A stretch of DNA of 64,000 bases from Desmodus rotundus (lineage: Eukaryota; Chordata; Mammalia; Chiroptera; Phyllostomidae): the NCBI RefSeq assembly GCF_022682495.2, contig NC_071392.1, positions 51,609,459-51,673,458 of the forward strand. The letters run 5' to 3'. The stretch's first letter is position 1; every line of letters begins with the position of its first letter. The notes under the pieces are model-generated. The model was not told the DNA's origin and made no database searches. It saw only the letters and a list, made by a program, of their open reading frames with translations. The translations under genes and the position numbers were made by a program. Below are positions 1-12,360 of the stretch, piece after piece.

Positions 1-341
1 CAGGGGTTTTGAGTCTTTATTTCCCCACACTGGAACCCTGGGTTTTGAGGTCTGTCTTGCTTCCCTGTTGTTCCTCCCTGCTAATCTATGCGCAAATGTA
101 GGATCATCCATGTGGTCTGCCACCTTGCATTGCCGTGTGTCCTCTCCACCCTAGCTGCCTGTTTCTGCCCTTCCTACCAGCCTGGCTGAATGTTTCTTTA
201 ACTGCTTGGTGGTTGGACTTCCATACATATGATTTTCTGGCAATTCTGGCTGTTCTTTGTTTTTAAATTGGTTGTTATACTTCTTTCGGTTATTAGAGGA
301 AGTGAAGCATTTCTGCCTACACCTCCATCTTGGCTGGAACC
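1..341 (-). mobile_element. HAL1/L1 5' end, cut by the left window edge
   Basis: Read on the minus strand from about 341 downward, the sequence starts CCAAGATGGAGGTGTAGG and continues with the same 5' UTR as the complete HAL1 copies at 5227, 33222 and 51709, including the CAGAAAATC and TGGAAGTCCAAC blocks. The element runs off the left edge before ORF1, so it cannot be told whether it is HAL1 or a full L1 sharing this UTR. Confidence 0.8.
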
Positions 342-482
342 CTACCCTATATATTTTCAATTTTAAAGTTTAAGGCAACAAAGTACTTTGGAAAGTTATT
401 ATGTAGAGAAAAGATTCAAATAAACTACTTTCTTACAACATATAACTATATATATTTATATTTAATCCTACCCAAGGACATG

Positions 483-672
483 TTTTTACTGATTTTGAGA
501 GAGAGGAAAGGAGAGGAAGAGAGAGAAACATCCATCAATTGCCCCCGGTACCTGCCCTGACCGGGGATCGAACCCACAACCTAGGTATGTACACTGACTG
601 GGGGTTGAACCTGCAACCTTTTGTTGTGTGGGACAATACTCCAAACAACTGAGTAACCTGGCAAGGGCTACA
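483..672 (-). mobile_element. Ves-type bat tRNA-derived SINE
   Basis: The reverse complement reads as a diverged tRNA-like head with box-B-like GGTTCGATCCCCGGTCAGGG, then the TGTTTCTCTCTC pyrimidine tract and an A-rich tail. This is the layout of bat Ves SINEs. Many substitutions, so an older copy. No clear target-site duplication was found. Confidence 0.85.
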
Positions 673-1019
673 ATATTTAAAAAAATATATCTATGAGGGG
701 TGTGTGTGCATGAATGAATGAATACAAAATTACCTAGGTTAACCTATATCTCTCTATTCTTCCCGATTAATGAAAATCTAAATAATAAGAGGGAGAACGT
801 GACAGAGATGAGAAAAGTCAACTTCCTAAGTAATCAAGCAGTATAGGTCATCTATTCAACTTTCTTCCCTTCAACTGGCATATATTAACCTTTAAAAACT
901 CACAATTATCTTTTGAAATTAGGGGCAAATATATATTGTGTTCTTCAGCTATTCAGAGCTATGTTAAGTGTCAAATGTCCAAATAGTGTCAAATGACTCA
1001 GCAGTGCGCTGTGCACCAA
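673..1019. other. Intronic sequence, nothing recognised
   Basis: AT-rich VPS41 intron with a short (TGAA)n run near 710-722. No exon or repeat recognised. Confidence 0.5.
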
Positions 1020-1620
1020 AATCACTATTCTAAGGAGCTCACAGCCCCAGAGGAAAGGTCAATGAACATCTAAATAGCCAACTGCAATATTATGTGGGAA
1101 GTGATATGAGGGATTAACAAGGAGGTGTGGCAAATCTTGCACACTGAAGCTGAGATCACAGAAGCTGAGGTCTGTATAGGCAAAGAAAGGGGAAAAAAGG
1201 GCATCCTGGCATGGGGACCAGCATGAGCAAAGGCATGGAACCATGAATGCACACCCTGCATTTGGGGAGGCCATAGATGTGGAACAGGGTCACTGAAGGG
1301 AGATGAGGCTGGAGAGGAAAGTGAAGTGGGGTTATGAAAGGAATTCAGATTTTATCCTATGGGCAGGAGGGAAATAACAGATATTAGGGAAGTGAGAGCA
1401 GCACATTTTTTAAACAGCTAACTCTGGGTCAGGATTGCCTATAGATCTATCATGAGTTAAGGCTGTGGTACCAGAAGGAAAGAGGAGAGGCTGAATTAAT
1501 ACTGAGGTGGTAAAACTGACAAGAATTAGAGGTTAAATAGAATAAGGTGAGTTAGATGTTCTCATTAAAACAGTGGTTTTGAGCTATTAAGCACGGAAAA
1601 GCAGGTAAAATGTGGTGTTG
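1020..1620 (-). mobile_element. L2-like LINE fragment
   Basis: The block with GCATGAGCAAAGGCATGGA, GATTTTATCCTATGGGCAGG and TAACTCTGGGTCAGGATTGC follows, in order, the antisense of the conserved L2 3' region. Heavily diverged, as expected for an ancient mammalian repeat. Confidence 0.6.
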
Positions 1621-2257
1621 TAAACACAGATTAAAAGGAGAAGAACCAAATTTGGGAAGGAAAGGGATTCAGATTAATCTGAGTGATCCTTATTAGCATC
1701 ATATACAAGGAGAAATGGCCATCACACAGTTCCAACGTAGATAAGGAATTCAAAAGAGAAGTCTGGGTTATGCAGCTGTCTGGGTAAACATGGCCACAGG
1801 TCCTGATAACACCCCCCAGGAGCAGCCCAATAAACTGAAGAGAGTTTCCACAGGGAAGAGAACATTTATGGGGCTGAGCAGCTGAGTAACTGGGAATTTT
1901 TAGAAGAACATTCATAACACTAAGAGAACACTGAAAAGGTCCATTCATAAGAAAAAGTTTTTAAAAACTGATTTAAACAAATACTGGAATACTTTATTGA
2001 TTTGGGGATATTATGCACCAAGCTGAAAGAAAAAAAATGAAGTATCAAAATTATTTGTTAGAGCTACATGGTCAAACTTTTCCATTTATTTTCCAGTAAG
2101 TGAAATATTATTTCAAAAAGCATTCATCTTAAGTAATTTTGGAAAAAAAGAACCTCATATCTTATAATCTCCTGCATGAGACTTTACCTGTTTTCCATAT
2201 TCATTAAAAAGATCATGAAAATTTCATTTGAGCACGGAAATAAGAGATAAAGTGAGC

Positions 2258-2310
2258 ACAACATATATGTAATATATTATATATGTATATATCTTATACA
2301 TATAAAACAT
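2258..2310. repeat. (TA)n-rich simple repeat
   Basis: Alternating ATATAT sequence with interruptions, in intron. Confidence 0.6.
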
Positions 2311-2423
2311 AAACTGGGTTTATATTTTGAAACTAACTTCTAAAAGTTTGAATCTTCCTGGCTGAGATAATTTGCTTCCCAATAAAGAACTGACTACTAT
2401 TGTCTTAATTTTATTCCCATCTC

Positions 2424-2777
2424 AGTAAAAACATACGTTGTTTTACTGTGCTTTACTTCATAGCACTTCACAGATATCAAGGGTTGGTTTTTTTTTTTTT
2501 TTGGTAGCAACCCTGCAAGGAGCAAGTCTACCATTTTTCCAATAGGCTCAGATGATGATTAGCATTTCTTAGCAATAAAATATTTTTTAATTAAGGTATG
2601 TGCAGTGTTTTTTTAAGACATAATGCTATTGCACATTTAATAGACTACAGTATACTATAAACAACTTTTATATGCACTGGGAAACAAATTCATATGACTT
2701 GCTTTAATGAGATACCAGTATTTGCTTTATTTGTGCTGGTCTGAAAACTAACCCACAATATCTCTGAGGCATGCTTA
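2424..2777 (+). mobile_element. Tigger1-type (Tc1/mariner-pogo) DNA transposon fossil
   Basis: The ends match Tigger1: the left side has GTTTTACTGTGCTTTACTTC and the right side ends CCCACAATATCTCTGAGGCA. The middle keeps GTAGCAACCCTGCAAGGAGC and TTAGCATTTCTTAGCAATAA, which in Tigger1 flank most of the transposase. The transposase region itself is missing, so this is a short internally deleted copy. Confidence 0.8.
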
Positions 2778-2829
2778 CATTAATATACTATATATAAAAA
2801 TTAAGAGTTAAAAATAAAGTAATGCTTAC

Positions 2830-2911
2830 CTTAAGCTGTCCAATTTCTTTAAATTTATAAACTTCATATTCCCAGAGTGCTGCATTTTTCCCAAGAATTC
2901 TCTGGCATTTG
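2830..2911 (-). CDS. VPS41: VPS41 coding exon (KCQRILGKNA...EIGQLK)
   Basis: This 82-nt exon supplies the third base of a split Arg codon and then 27 residues, KCQRILGKNAALWEYEVYKF through KEIGQLK. The minus-strand acceptor is tttggctgccag (AG complement at 2912-2913) and the donor is AAG|GTAAGC (complement at 2828-2829). This is the most 3' VPS41 exon in the window. The next expected peptide (AISPYLPRGDP) is not visible between 1 and 2829, so the following intron runs off the left edge. Confidence 0.95.
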
Positions 2912-4298
2912 CTGGCAGCCAAAACATCCCAGAGAGAAAGAAAGTTTTAAGTAAAAAAAATAAACAGAGATGAAATAAATATACATTTCTCCTAGTGTTT
3001 TAGATAAATCTCTCATCTCAGAGTTTTGACAAATTTCTATCTCAAGTACCACTGAACATAAAGGTATTATTGGTGCTCACTTGATTGTATATGCAAGGTT
3101 GATGAAAATCAATAGTTAATATAAAAATACTTATAGATAAACATGAGTAGCTTTCAGAAGACTACGATTAGGAGTTTCCCCCATGAGTTTCCTGTGATGA
3201 GTTGCCTATTTATCCAGATGAGCACTGTTCACTTGGGGCCTTTCTTGACTTGAAGAAATGTCATCATCCCCCAAAGTGCCAAGTTAAACCACTTCTTGAA
3301 TGGCTTTAAATAACAGACTACAAAATCAGACTTAAGAAAATTAGAATCCTATCATAGTACATAACCTGGAGAAGTGTTCGCATATGAATAAAACCTTACA
3401 CAGTTTACACATCAAAGAAACATATTTCCCTAAATCCCAGGGCACAAAACGTAGGCCTGAAGACTGTCTTCTTCATCTGCCATGTACATGTAGCCCCGGC
3501 AGAGGGCACCGCATAGCTGCAGGGAAGCCACTCACACAACACCTACACGACCACCTGAATGCTTTCTGCTCACCATAGACTCCTGCAAACCAGGAGCCTG
3601 GGGTCTGATCACTTCCATTTAACTGCCACCCTCTTGTTTAGAGACAATTCTGCTTGAATTGTGAGCAGAGGCGTTGACTGTTTTTACTCTAGACTACCTT
3701 CTCAAGGATGCTTCTAGAGTGAAGAGCTCTGAAAGTTAGAGGACCCAAAGAGTGCTTCCCTCCAGAGCAAAGAGAAGGCTTGTTTTCTGTCCAGTATAGT
3801 AAAAGTAACATCTTCCTCTGCAGCCAAAGGAAGACAAGCTTAAAAGAATCAGATATCTTAAGTTCAGGGTCCCTCTCCTATAGCACAACCCACTGCCTGT
3901 GTAGGGCCACCTGACCCTCCCTGTGTTGTGCTGTGAGAACTGGAGCTGTGGGATCTGGCACAAGTGCTGGTCCTTTGGCTACTACTATTGCTGACGCACC
4001 TGTGAAACTGTGACAGGCTAACTTGTCACCATATAGAAAGGATAAAATCTTGTACTCTTCATGGTTTTTGATACCTTTCTCATTAAGTAATGAGAAAAAT
4101 ATTTCTTGTTTGGTGAAAATGAGATAGTCGAAAGGTATATAATAAATATCAATCCATTCTGTATTTAAAACCATTAATAGTCAAAAATTACTGATTAGAA
4201 AGATGTTTAAAAATGTCTGTCAACTGCTGAGAACAGCTTATGTTTACTGTTAACATTGATCAATTCTATTTATATTAACAAGTTAATATCATTATTAC
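2912..4298. other. VPS41 intron, nothing else recognised
   Basis: Apart from flanking splice sites I see no repeat family or further exon. Short open frames on both strands lack recognisable domains. Confidence 0.5.
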
Positions 4299-4360
4299 CG
4301 TGCTGCTATGTCATACTCTCCTTTTTCCACCAGGTGGTTTATATATGCCAAGCCAATGTC
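4299..4360 (-). CDS. VPS41: VPS41 coding exon (DIGLAYINHL...YDIAA+R)
   Basis: This 62-nt exon encodes DIGLAYINHLVEKGEYDIAA and the first two bases (CG) of an Arg codon finished by the C at the start of the next exon. The minus-strand acceptor is ttttctctag (AG complement at 4361-4362) and the donor is CACG|GTAATA (complement at 4297-4298). EKGEYD replaces ERGDYD of the human protein, a conservative change. It lies in the alpha-solenoid. Confidence 0.94.
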
Positions 4361-5210
4361 CTAGAGAAAATCAAATAAAGGGATTTCATAATTAACTGGA
4401 ACAACTGAAAAGCTGAGTCTCAGCTTCTGCGGAGGCCATGACTTTAGGGTCCTATTAGCACTAGTGATTGGAATCGATCTATACATCTTAGTTTGCTTTA
4501 TGCAATTATGCTCTTTTTTTCCTTAAGCATATTTTTATAATTATGCTTATTTCCCTCCTAGTCATATTTAAATATACTTGCTACACAAATTTCAAATCAC
4601 AATAAAAAAATGTTACTATTTTAAAGCCTTCTAATTTGCCTCCTTCCAAGAGATTTTCTACAAAAGAAATCTCCACATATTAGAAACATGATCCAAATTG
4701 GGACAACTATAACTGAACAACAATAAAAAAAAATTGGAACATAAAAAGAAAAATGATCCAACGACTTAATGTTGTCAAGGATATGAAATTGTTTTCTCGT
4801 GCTTTCTTCTGTAAAATGTGAGCTACCTGTCTCCTCTATATCGTCTGAAGAAATGTAATATGGAAAACAAAATGAAAATCATATTAAAGAGAAATATTAA
4901 ATATTAAAGTTAATATTAATGTGAAATGAGCTCAGAAAAATATGTAATTCAAACCCATAGGTTAACAGATGAGGAAACTGGGCCTCAAAGCAGAACTGAT
5001 TGGATTCAGAGTATTCATGTTCATTCACTATTTCCACCTTGGTTTTGAAGGATTTGGCGTGACCCATGGCAGTGGAGGCATGGGAGCTCTTGTTTGACCT
5101 CCCCACAACTCCTGTTATAAAATACTACTTTCACCTAAAAGCATTTTCATGAGAAGCTTAAACTCAGCATATATAACAAAACTTGAATGTTAAGTTCTAC
5201 TTTATGTACA
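4361..5210. other. VPS41 intron, nothing else recognised
   Basis: AT-rich unique-looking sequence up to the HAL1 target site. Confidence 0.5.
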
Positions 5211-5226
5211 AAGAAGTTTTTGTGGA

Positions 5227-7150
5227 CTTCTGGCCAAGATGGAGGCATAGGTAGACACACTGTGCCTCCTCGCACAACCAAAAGAAGGACAACAATTTAA
5301 AAACAAAAAACAACCAGATCTGCCAGAAAATCAAACTGTATGGAAGTCCAACAACCAAGGAGATAAAAAAGAAACATTCATCCAGCCTGGTAGGAGGGGC
5401 AGAGACAGCCAGCCAGGCACACAGGACACGTGTCAAGGCAGTGGCTGGCGGACCCAGCGAGGTGGTGGATTGCGGAGTGGGGTGGGCAAAGCTGCAGCTG
5501 GCCTACCTAGCCATACACCGCACAACCCACAGTTCCAGCATCGGGAAATAAAGCCTCAAACCACTGATTAAAAACGCCTGTGTGGGTTGAGGCAGCAGCA
5601 GGAGAAACTCCCAGCCTCACAGGAGAGGTCCTTGGAGAGACCCACGGGGTCCCAAACATACATGAACCCATCCACTCAGGAATCAGGACCAGAAGGGCCC
5701 AATTTGATTGTGGGTAGGGGAGGGAGTGACTGAAAACCGGCAGAGAGTGGAGCAAGCGCCATTGCTCCCTATCGGACCTTCCCACACATACAGAGTCACA
5801 GCACAGCAACCAGCCTTACCCCGCCCTGGTGAATACCTAAGGCTCAGCCCCTTTACATAACAGGCACACCAAGATAAAAAAAAAATGGCCCAAATGAAAG
5901 AACAGATCAAAGCTCCAGAAAAAATACAACTAAGCAATGGATAGCCAACCTATCAGATGCACAGTTCAAAACACTGGTAATCAGGAAGCTCACAGAATTG
6001 GTTGAATTTGGTCGCAAACTAGATGAAAAAATGAAGGCTATGCTAAGTGAAACAAAGGAAAATGTACAGGGAACCAACAGTGATGGGAAGGAAACTGGAA
6101 CTCAAATCAACACTGTGGATCAGAAGGAAGAAAGAAACATCCAACCAGAAAAGAATGAAGAAACAAGAATTCAGAAAAATGAAGAGAGGCTTAGGAACCT
6201 CCAGGACATCTTTAAACATTCCAACATCCGAATTATAGGGGCACCAGAAGGAGAGGAGGAAGAACAAAAGATTGAAAACTTATTTGAACAAATAATGAAG
6301 GAGAACTTCCCTAATCTGGCAAAGGAAATAGACTTCCAGGAAGTCCAGGAAGCTCAGAGAGTCCCAAAGATGCTGGACCCAGGGAGGAACACACCAAGGC
6401 ACATCATAATTATATTACCCAAGATTAAACATAAGGATAGAATCTTATAAGCAGCAAGAGAAAAGGACACAGTTCCCTACAAAGCAGTTCCCATAAGACT
6501 GTCAGCTGATTTCTCCAAAGAGACCTTACAGGCAAGAAGGGGCTGGAAAGAAGTATTCCAAGTCATGAAAGGCAAGGACTGACATCCAAGATGACTGTAT
6601 CCAGCAAAGCTATCATTTATAATGGAAGGGAAGATAAAGTGCTTCTCAGATAAGGTGAAGTTAAAGGAGTTCATCATCACCAAGCCCTTATTATATGAAA
6701 TGTTAAAGGGACTTATCTAAGAAGATAAAAAATATGAACAGTCAAAATGACAGCAAACTCACAGTTATTAACAACCACACCTAGAACAAAAACAAAAGCA
6801 AACTAAGCCAACAACTAGAACAGGAACAGAACCACAGAAATGGAGCTCACATGGAGGGTTATCAACAGGGGAGTGGGGGGGGGGAGGTACAGAGAATAAG
6901 TAGCATAAATGGTAGGTAGAAAATAGAAAAATTGAAAAATTATTTGAACAAATAATGAAGGGTAAGGGAAGGGTAAGAATAGTATAGGAAATGTAGAGGC
7001 CAAAGAACTTATATGTATGACCCATGGACATGAACTATAGCGGGGGGAATGTGGGTGGGAGGGGGTGAGTAGGGTGAAGGGGGGAAAATGGGACAACTGT
7101 AATAGCATAATCAATAAAATATTAAAAAAATTTTTTTTAAATAGAAAAAT
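5227..7150 (+). mobile_element. HAL1 (half-L1) copy 1, full length, ORF1 broken
   Basis: A near-complete element of about 1.9 kb with a 5' UTR starting CTTCTGGCCAAGATGGAGG, an ORF1-like region (about 5886-6720), a purine-rich 3' UTR with the AATAGCATAATCAATAAA block and an A-rich tail. There is no ORF2. It is flanked by a 16-17 bp duplication (AAGAAG-T(5/6)-GTGGA) at 5211-5226 and 7151-7167, differing by one T. ORF1 is disrupted by a small deletion near 5936, a stop at 6448-6450 (AAGCAG-type context changed to TAAGCAGC) and stops near 6580-6600. The 3' UTR carries a misplaced piece of ORF1 (see findings). Confidence 0.93.
5886..6720 (+). pseudogene. HAL1 copy 1 ORF1 (L1 ORF1p-like), disrupted
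   Basis: L1 ORF1p is an RNA-binding trimer with a coiled coil, an RRM and a C-terminal domain. The longest surviving frame, 5998-6450 (150 codons), holds the coiled-coil part (NEERLRNLQDIF), the RRM start NIRIIGAPEGEEEE and the TPRHIIIIL motif of the C-terminal domain. A frameshift upstream removes the connection to the ATGGCCCAAATG start at about 5886. A stop at 6448-6450 cuts it before the AAREK and RLSADFS motifs, which remain readable downstream. It is non-functional as it stands. Confidence 0.85.
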
Positions 7151-7167
7151 AAGAAGTTTTTTGTGGA

Positions 7168-8280
7168 ATTTCTTCCTGGATTATAAAATTGGCAGGAGAT
7201 TATTTCTCTCTGCCTGCCTGCTTATGAAATTACACTGTGCCAGGAGAAAAAAGTCTATGCATAACCAATGCATTAGACATGCCCATTCTACGAATGAATA
7301 AAATACCCATGGTTCTTAGTTTATTATACTTTTACTTTATTGACTACAATATAGGAAATCATATTTCAAAACTGTAGAAACTGCAGAGTGAAGAAAGGAT
7401 GCCTAAATTTATTTCTCTGAAAACAGACCACATATCTCAATATCAGTGGAGTCTTCCTGTCCAGGTTCCGAGAAGGTCTCCTTTGCAGTGCTAATTTCTG
7501 CAAACTTTCTCCTAATGCCATGCCCCTTCTCATGTGAAGTTTATTCTGCCACTCATCTTCTTTCTCTGTACACCTTTAACTTTAGTCTAATTTTATATCT
7601 TTTCCCTTAACATAAACATGTTGTATCTCTCTTACACAAAATACCCACCATCACCACCAACCTTCTCATGATGTCACAGCCCCCAACCAGTCCTCACTCT
7701 TTTCCACTTCAGAACTAAATAGTCTACATTCAACTCTATGTCATCATCTCCTATTCACTTTTCACTTCCTAACATGTTGAGAATAATACATATACCTAAA
7801 ATTCACTAGTCATTTTCATAACTACCAAACCAAATGTACCACTGACTAGCTGAGCTTGTCTTACTTTTGACCCACTAACTTCAACCATTTAAGATTTATC
7901 TCTCTCTACCCTGAAATTCTCTCCTTCAGCTCCCATGACACAACTTTCCTTTGGCTGTGCCAAATCTGCCTGTATGAGTGTTCCCAATGGTTCCATTCAT
8001 GGTCCTCTGTTCTCTAATGCTAGACATTTGCCCTGTGTGGATTTGCCCAAACACTTCTCTGTCACTGAAGAGTCTCCCAAATTTATTTGAGTCCAGAAAT
8101 CTAGGTGTTCCACAAGTGGCAAAAATTTAATGCGCCTAAACCAGAATTTACCTACCCCTCCCACTACACACCTGATCCTACTAGTCCTCCCTCCCTTTCC
8201 CTACTCTCCTTTTTTTCCTCCCTTCCCCCTCTCCTCCCTCCCCTCCTCCTCTCTTTCTCTCTCGCCTCCTCTCTCTGAAT
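7168..8280. repeat. Intron; polypyrimidine tract near its end
   Basis: No gene seen. The segment 8180-8277 is almost pure C/T on the plus strand (CCTCCCTCCCCTCCTCCTCT-like runs). Upstream sequence is unremarkable. Confidence 0.5.
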
Positions 8281-8790
8281 GGTGACACCATCTACCACAG
8301 GCCCAAGCTCAAAGCCTGGGAGTCAGCCTAGATTATTCACTCTCACTTCCCTGTGCACACAGAGTCAGTCACCAAATCCCTAAGAGTCTAGTAGACATGT
8401 CTTCCATCTATCTTCACCATTCCATTCCTATCAACTCTGCAGTTCTCATCACTTCCACCTCTACACCAAGAAGGGAATTGTATCTTAGTGATTCCCATCT
8501 CCGCAGGCTTCCCTTTGGCCCCCATCTCCACCAGAGAATCTCTCTAACAAGCAAATGTGATGTAGCACTGAAAGCTTAAACTACCTCTAGAGGTTACAAG
8601 ATAGAGCCAAGCCCCTAATTACACATGGCCCTTTAGGATTGGAGTCTTCATATGTATAAACTCCTCAATTGCTCCATATAGCCAAGCAGGCCAAGCAGTT
8701 TTCACTTCTCGGCACCATCACATATACTTTCTATTGGCTGGAACACCTTCTGCTCCATTTCTAGATAATCTTTGCTTATTCTCCACAATT
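8281..8790 (+). mobile_element. L2-like LINE fragment
   Basis: Contains GCCTGGGAGTCAGCCTAGAT, CAGTCACCAAATCCC, a CATCACTTCCACCTCTAC segment and ATGGCCCTTTAGGATT, then TTGGCTGGAACACCTTCTGC. These blocks occur in the order of the L2 sense strand. Confidence 0.6.
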
Positions 8791-9535
8791 TTTAATGAAA
8801 AAAAAAGATGCTCTGGTTATTTCTCTGTTTAGTTACTAAATTATTTTGCTTGTCCATTTGTTGGGAATTAGGCTTTTATGTGGAGTTTTACAGAGAAGTT
8901 TAAGGTGGGGAAGTGTAGGCAAAAGGAATTTGTAGCTCTGAAATACTAAGTTTTCAGTTTTCATCTGTAAGTAAGAGTCCTGGACTAGACATTGTGTAAG
9001 GACCCTTCACACTCAGAAGATAAGATTTCTTTTCTGCTTTCCTTCTGCACATTCACTGTCACAGTTAGCAAATAAATAGGCTTTCAGTCACTATATTTTT
9101 CCAGAGTCCAAATGTAATAAAAATGTATTTGACACCCTAGATTAGTTTCCATAACAAAATCAATTGATTCTGTTATTATGGAGACACTAAAGCAATCTAC
9201 TTTTATGAAACCACTCTTGATATTTTGTGATAATGTGATTTTACCTATGACTTAAAGAAACTTCCCCACACATAACTGGAGAGCTTTATATTTAAAGTAT
9301 ATTTCATAAATCCAGTTTCCAAATTACCTAAAACTATCTCCTAGCAGATGTTCAAGTCTCTTGTTTACAAGCAGAAACTGATTCAATAAAATGAAATACT
9401 TTGGCCTTACAAGTTGGAGAACTAGTTTGAAATAAATTCTCAAAAGGAAGGAAGAAATCAGTTCTTTTCATTCAGTCTCATTATAACCTATTGAAAGGTA
9501 AAGTTATACTTCAAATAATAAAATTACATACTTAC
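8791..9535. other. VPS41 intron, nothing else recognised
   Basis: AT-rich intron between the L2 fragment and the exon at 9536. Confidence 0.5.
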
Positions 9536-9592
9536 CAGAATCTTATGTCTTTTAATGTTCTTTTGGCTAATTTCAGCTGCCATCAAAGCTTC
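9536..9592 (-). CDS. VPS41: VPS41 coding exon (EALMAAEISQ...RHKIL)
   Basis: This 57-nt phase-0 exon encodes 19 residues, EALMAAEISQKNIKRHKIL, identical to the mammalian protein as I remember it. The minus-strand acceptor is aaatgtag (AG complement at 9593-9594) and the donor is CTG|GTAAGT (complement at 9534-9535), a perfect consensus donor. It encodes the first helices of the solenoid. Its short length means it is not visible as an ORF. Confidence 0.95.
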
Positions 9593-10884
9593 CTACATTT
9601 ACACAAGCATTATAAAAGGAGTAGAGAAGGAGGAGGAAAAATGGGAGAGAGTGGGAAAGACACTGAGGTTATAAACACTATATTTATTATGTTTAAAGTT
9701 CTGGACTACTTAAATAAAGCCCCATTTTTCTGTGGTTTTTGCTTCAAGCACAGGAATTTCTAATGTTATGGTTGAATGAACCTCACTGCATGCAAACTCA
9801 AACAAAAGCAGTCAACCAAAATAAAGACTTCTCTTATTTGAACTCATTTCCACATTAGGATATTAGAATCACTTTTCAGACAGAAATCAAAATACGTAAA
9901 AATTTTCCAGGTTCAAAAAACAACAAAAAAAATTCATCTGTCATCATAAATCTGTATGACATATACTGACAAAGGTGGGGTACCTTTCCTTTATGAAACA
10001 TAAAAAGTAAACTACATGCATATGTTTAGGTATATCTACAAATAAGATTTTGAAAATCTCTAATTTCATTTTTATTCTGGAAAGTACAATTATTACTTCA
10101 AAACAAATGTTTAAAACATAGAATTATCTCTTCAGGAAACTACTGGAGGTAAAGCAATATGGTATGAACTTGGGGTCAATACCTAGACTCTAAATAGTTT
10201 ATAAATTAAAAACATTTTTCCCCAAATCCTTTCAGGTAGTTACAAACTTAAAGTAACATATAAATGGACTATTTTTTGTTTGTTTTTAACCGATTAATAC
10301 AAATTTCCATCCAGAGAGTTTCTATAACTAAACTAACGCAATAATGCCTTTCTGACTATTAAAGTTATAAAAATGTTGTTGTTTTTTTTTAAATCATGAT
10401 AACACATTATCTACTAAAATTTGTCTGAACCAAGACTCAATGAAGCAGACAACATCATTCCATCTGAACTGGTAGTTCAAACTATCCTAAGTGAGCATTA
10501 ATTTGATAGCTTTCTTCTTATATATGAAATAAGCACCAAAGGAATGATTTCATGAAAATATCCCAAATCAACAATTCTGAAATACTAGCTCTATTTTATT
10601 TTCCTTGAAAAAGCACAGGATAAACACTTCAATAGGCTGGATCTAACCCACTCCCTCTCTCTGCTACCAATTCCTCCTCCATTGAACAGTGAAGCCAGTT
10701 AATCTCCTTATGATCTTTTTGTTCCTGAATTTCTGAAAAGAAAATTGGAAAGTTATTAGCCTCCAACATATTTTTAGCTTAGGGCACTCTAATTCGTCTA
10801 CACGAAAGATTTATCCCTAAAATCTTTTATCATCTCTATACTACAGATATGTCAATACTTTCAATAAAGTGAAATCAAAACTAC
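9593..10884. other. VPS41 intron, nothing else recognised
   Basis: AT-rich intron. No repeat family or extra exon seen. Confidence 0.5.
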
Positions 10885-11000
10885 TTCATATTTCTTCTTT
10901 TCGAGGAGCCAGTCAATGTGGTCATCTTGGTCTCGTTCTTTGGCTACTACGACATCTCTTGGACTCACGATGTAAAAGAGCGATTCCCCTTCAGAGTACT
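10885..11000 (-). CDS. VPS41: VPS41 coding exon (YSEGESLFYI...LLEKKKYE)
   Basis: This 116-nt exon begins with the last two bases of a split Glu codon and then encodes 38 residues, YSEGESLFYIVSPRDVV through DWLLEKKKYE. The minus-strand acceptor is caactacag (AG complement at 11001-11002) and the donor is GAA|GTAGTT (complement at 10883-10884). The peptide marks the transition from the WD40 domain (FYIVSPRDVVVAK) to the alpha-solenoid (DDHIDWLLEKKKYE) that spans the rest of the protein. It is strongly conserved. Confidence 0.96.
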
Positions 11001-12014
11001 CTGTAGTTGAGACAAGAAAGGAACATCGCAGGTGACTCAAGAGTAGAAACCTTGGCAGTGGTTTCAGAGGACTTGGTTAGACAACCCAGCTTATTAAGAG
11101 TGAACAGAAAACTCCCTTACCTTTGGAGTTAAGTGTGTTTGGCTCTGTTTGAAGGAAGGGGTGGGACATGGTAGAGAATGACAGAATATATCCCAGTGAT
11201 TTAAAAAGTATTTAATTGTAAAATTATTTGGAAGAAAAAAGAAAGGAAGGGAGGGTGGGAAGAAGAGAATGCCAAAATTTATTTTAAAAATAAGGTGGGT
11301 TTAAAATTCTGTGTTTAATACATTAACATTCTGACCTCAGATGAAAGATAGGTATTCAAAATTCTCCGTGTCTACTGCATATCAGAATTCATGTACTGCA
11401 CATAAACATTATCTGTGGACATTTACAACACTGTTCTATTTTTACAGAACAATCACACCCCACAACCTGCGATAAATGTTGCCTCCTCATCAAGGTCAAG
11501 GCCATCCTAAGCATAAATGACAGATGCCCCAAGCCCTGGGGATATAATCTGTCACTTCAGCATGTTGTGTACAATGCCAATTGTGAGGGTCTCCTGAAGA
11601 ATTCAATTATAAAACCTGTTCTGAAGGGTGTCTAGGTATGCAGCAGAGTTTGCTCTGAGCAAAATACCTTGATTGGACACTTTCAGTTGTGAATCACGTT
11701 TGCTTTTTGCCAAGTCCAGAATATACTATTCTCACATTTCAGCTGATTAGGAGCTTCATATAATAAAGTTCAAACATGTATAGAATATACCTTCATTTCT
11801 TTTGGGTAAAATGAGAACTGAAAATATTCGCAAAAAAAAAGTCAATTGTTTTTAAAAAGCAGAAAGAACTTCTAAAAAGCTTAAGCTCCTCTATTTTCAT
11901 CAATGTGTTTTTCAGTAAAGTGGTAACACCCAAACACAGATGCCCCTGGTATGATGAAACAGCAATGGCTTTCCCTTTATTTCTGAGCAGTGAGTGCTTC
12001 AGTATATTTATCCA
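11001..12014. other. VPS41 intron, nothing else recognised
   Basis: No recognisable repeat or exon; a small purine-rich patch lies at 11232-11270. Confidence 0.5.
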
Positions 12015-12125
12015 TGCACACAACAAATATTCAGTGAATGCCTAGTATGTACCAAGCACTCCTCTAGGCTCTGAGCATTTGGTCACAAATAGAAAGATAA
12101 CTTCTCTGTCATCCCAGAGGGAGTG
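12015..12125 (-). mobile_element. L2/MIR-like fragment
   Basis: ATTCAGTGAATGCCTAGTAT followed by ACCAAGCACTCCTCTAGGC matches the antisense of the widespread mammalian L2/MIR 3' end. Confidence 0.55.
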
Positions 12126-12199
12126 ATTAGTACCACGCTGCTTGACATCAATGTAAGTTAGGCATCACGTTAAATAGTTAAGATAATAGACCAAGTATA

Positions 12200-12360
12200 A
12201 GAACAAAGACCACAGAGCTGACTCACCTCTGTCCAAGCCCCATCTTTTCCCCTCTCTTCTGCTGTTAGAGCTCAAGCAAGTTCTACAGTATCTCTCAGCC
12301 TCAATGCCCACATTTGCAATGTAAGAGGCCTGCCCAGATATTCTTTAAGATCCTTTCAGA
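12200..12360 (+). mobile_element. MIR-like SINE fragment
   Basis: GAGCTCAAGCAAGTTCTAC, CTCTCAGCCTCAATGCCCAC and TTTGCAATGTAAGAGG follow the MIR core order. Diverged. Confidence 0.5.
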
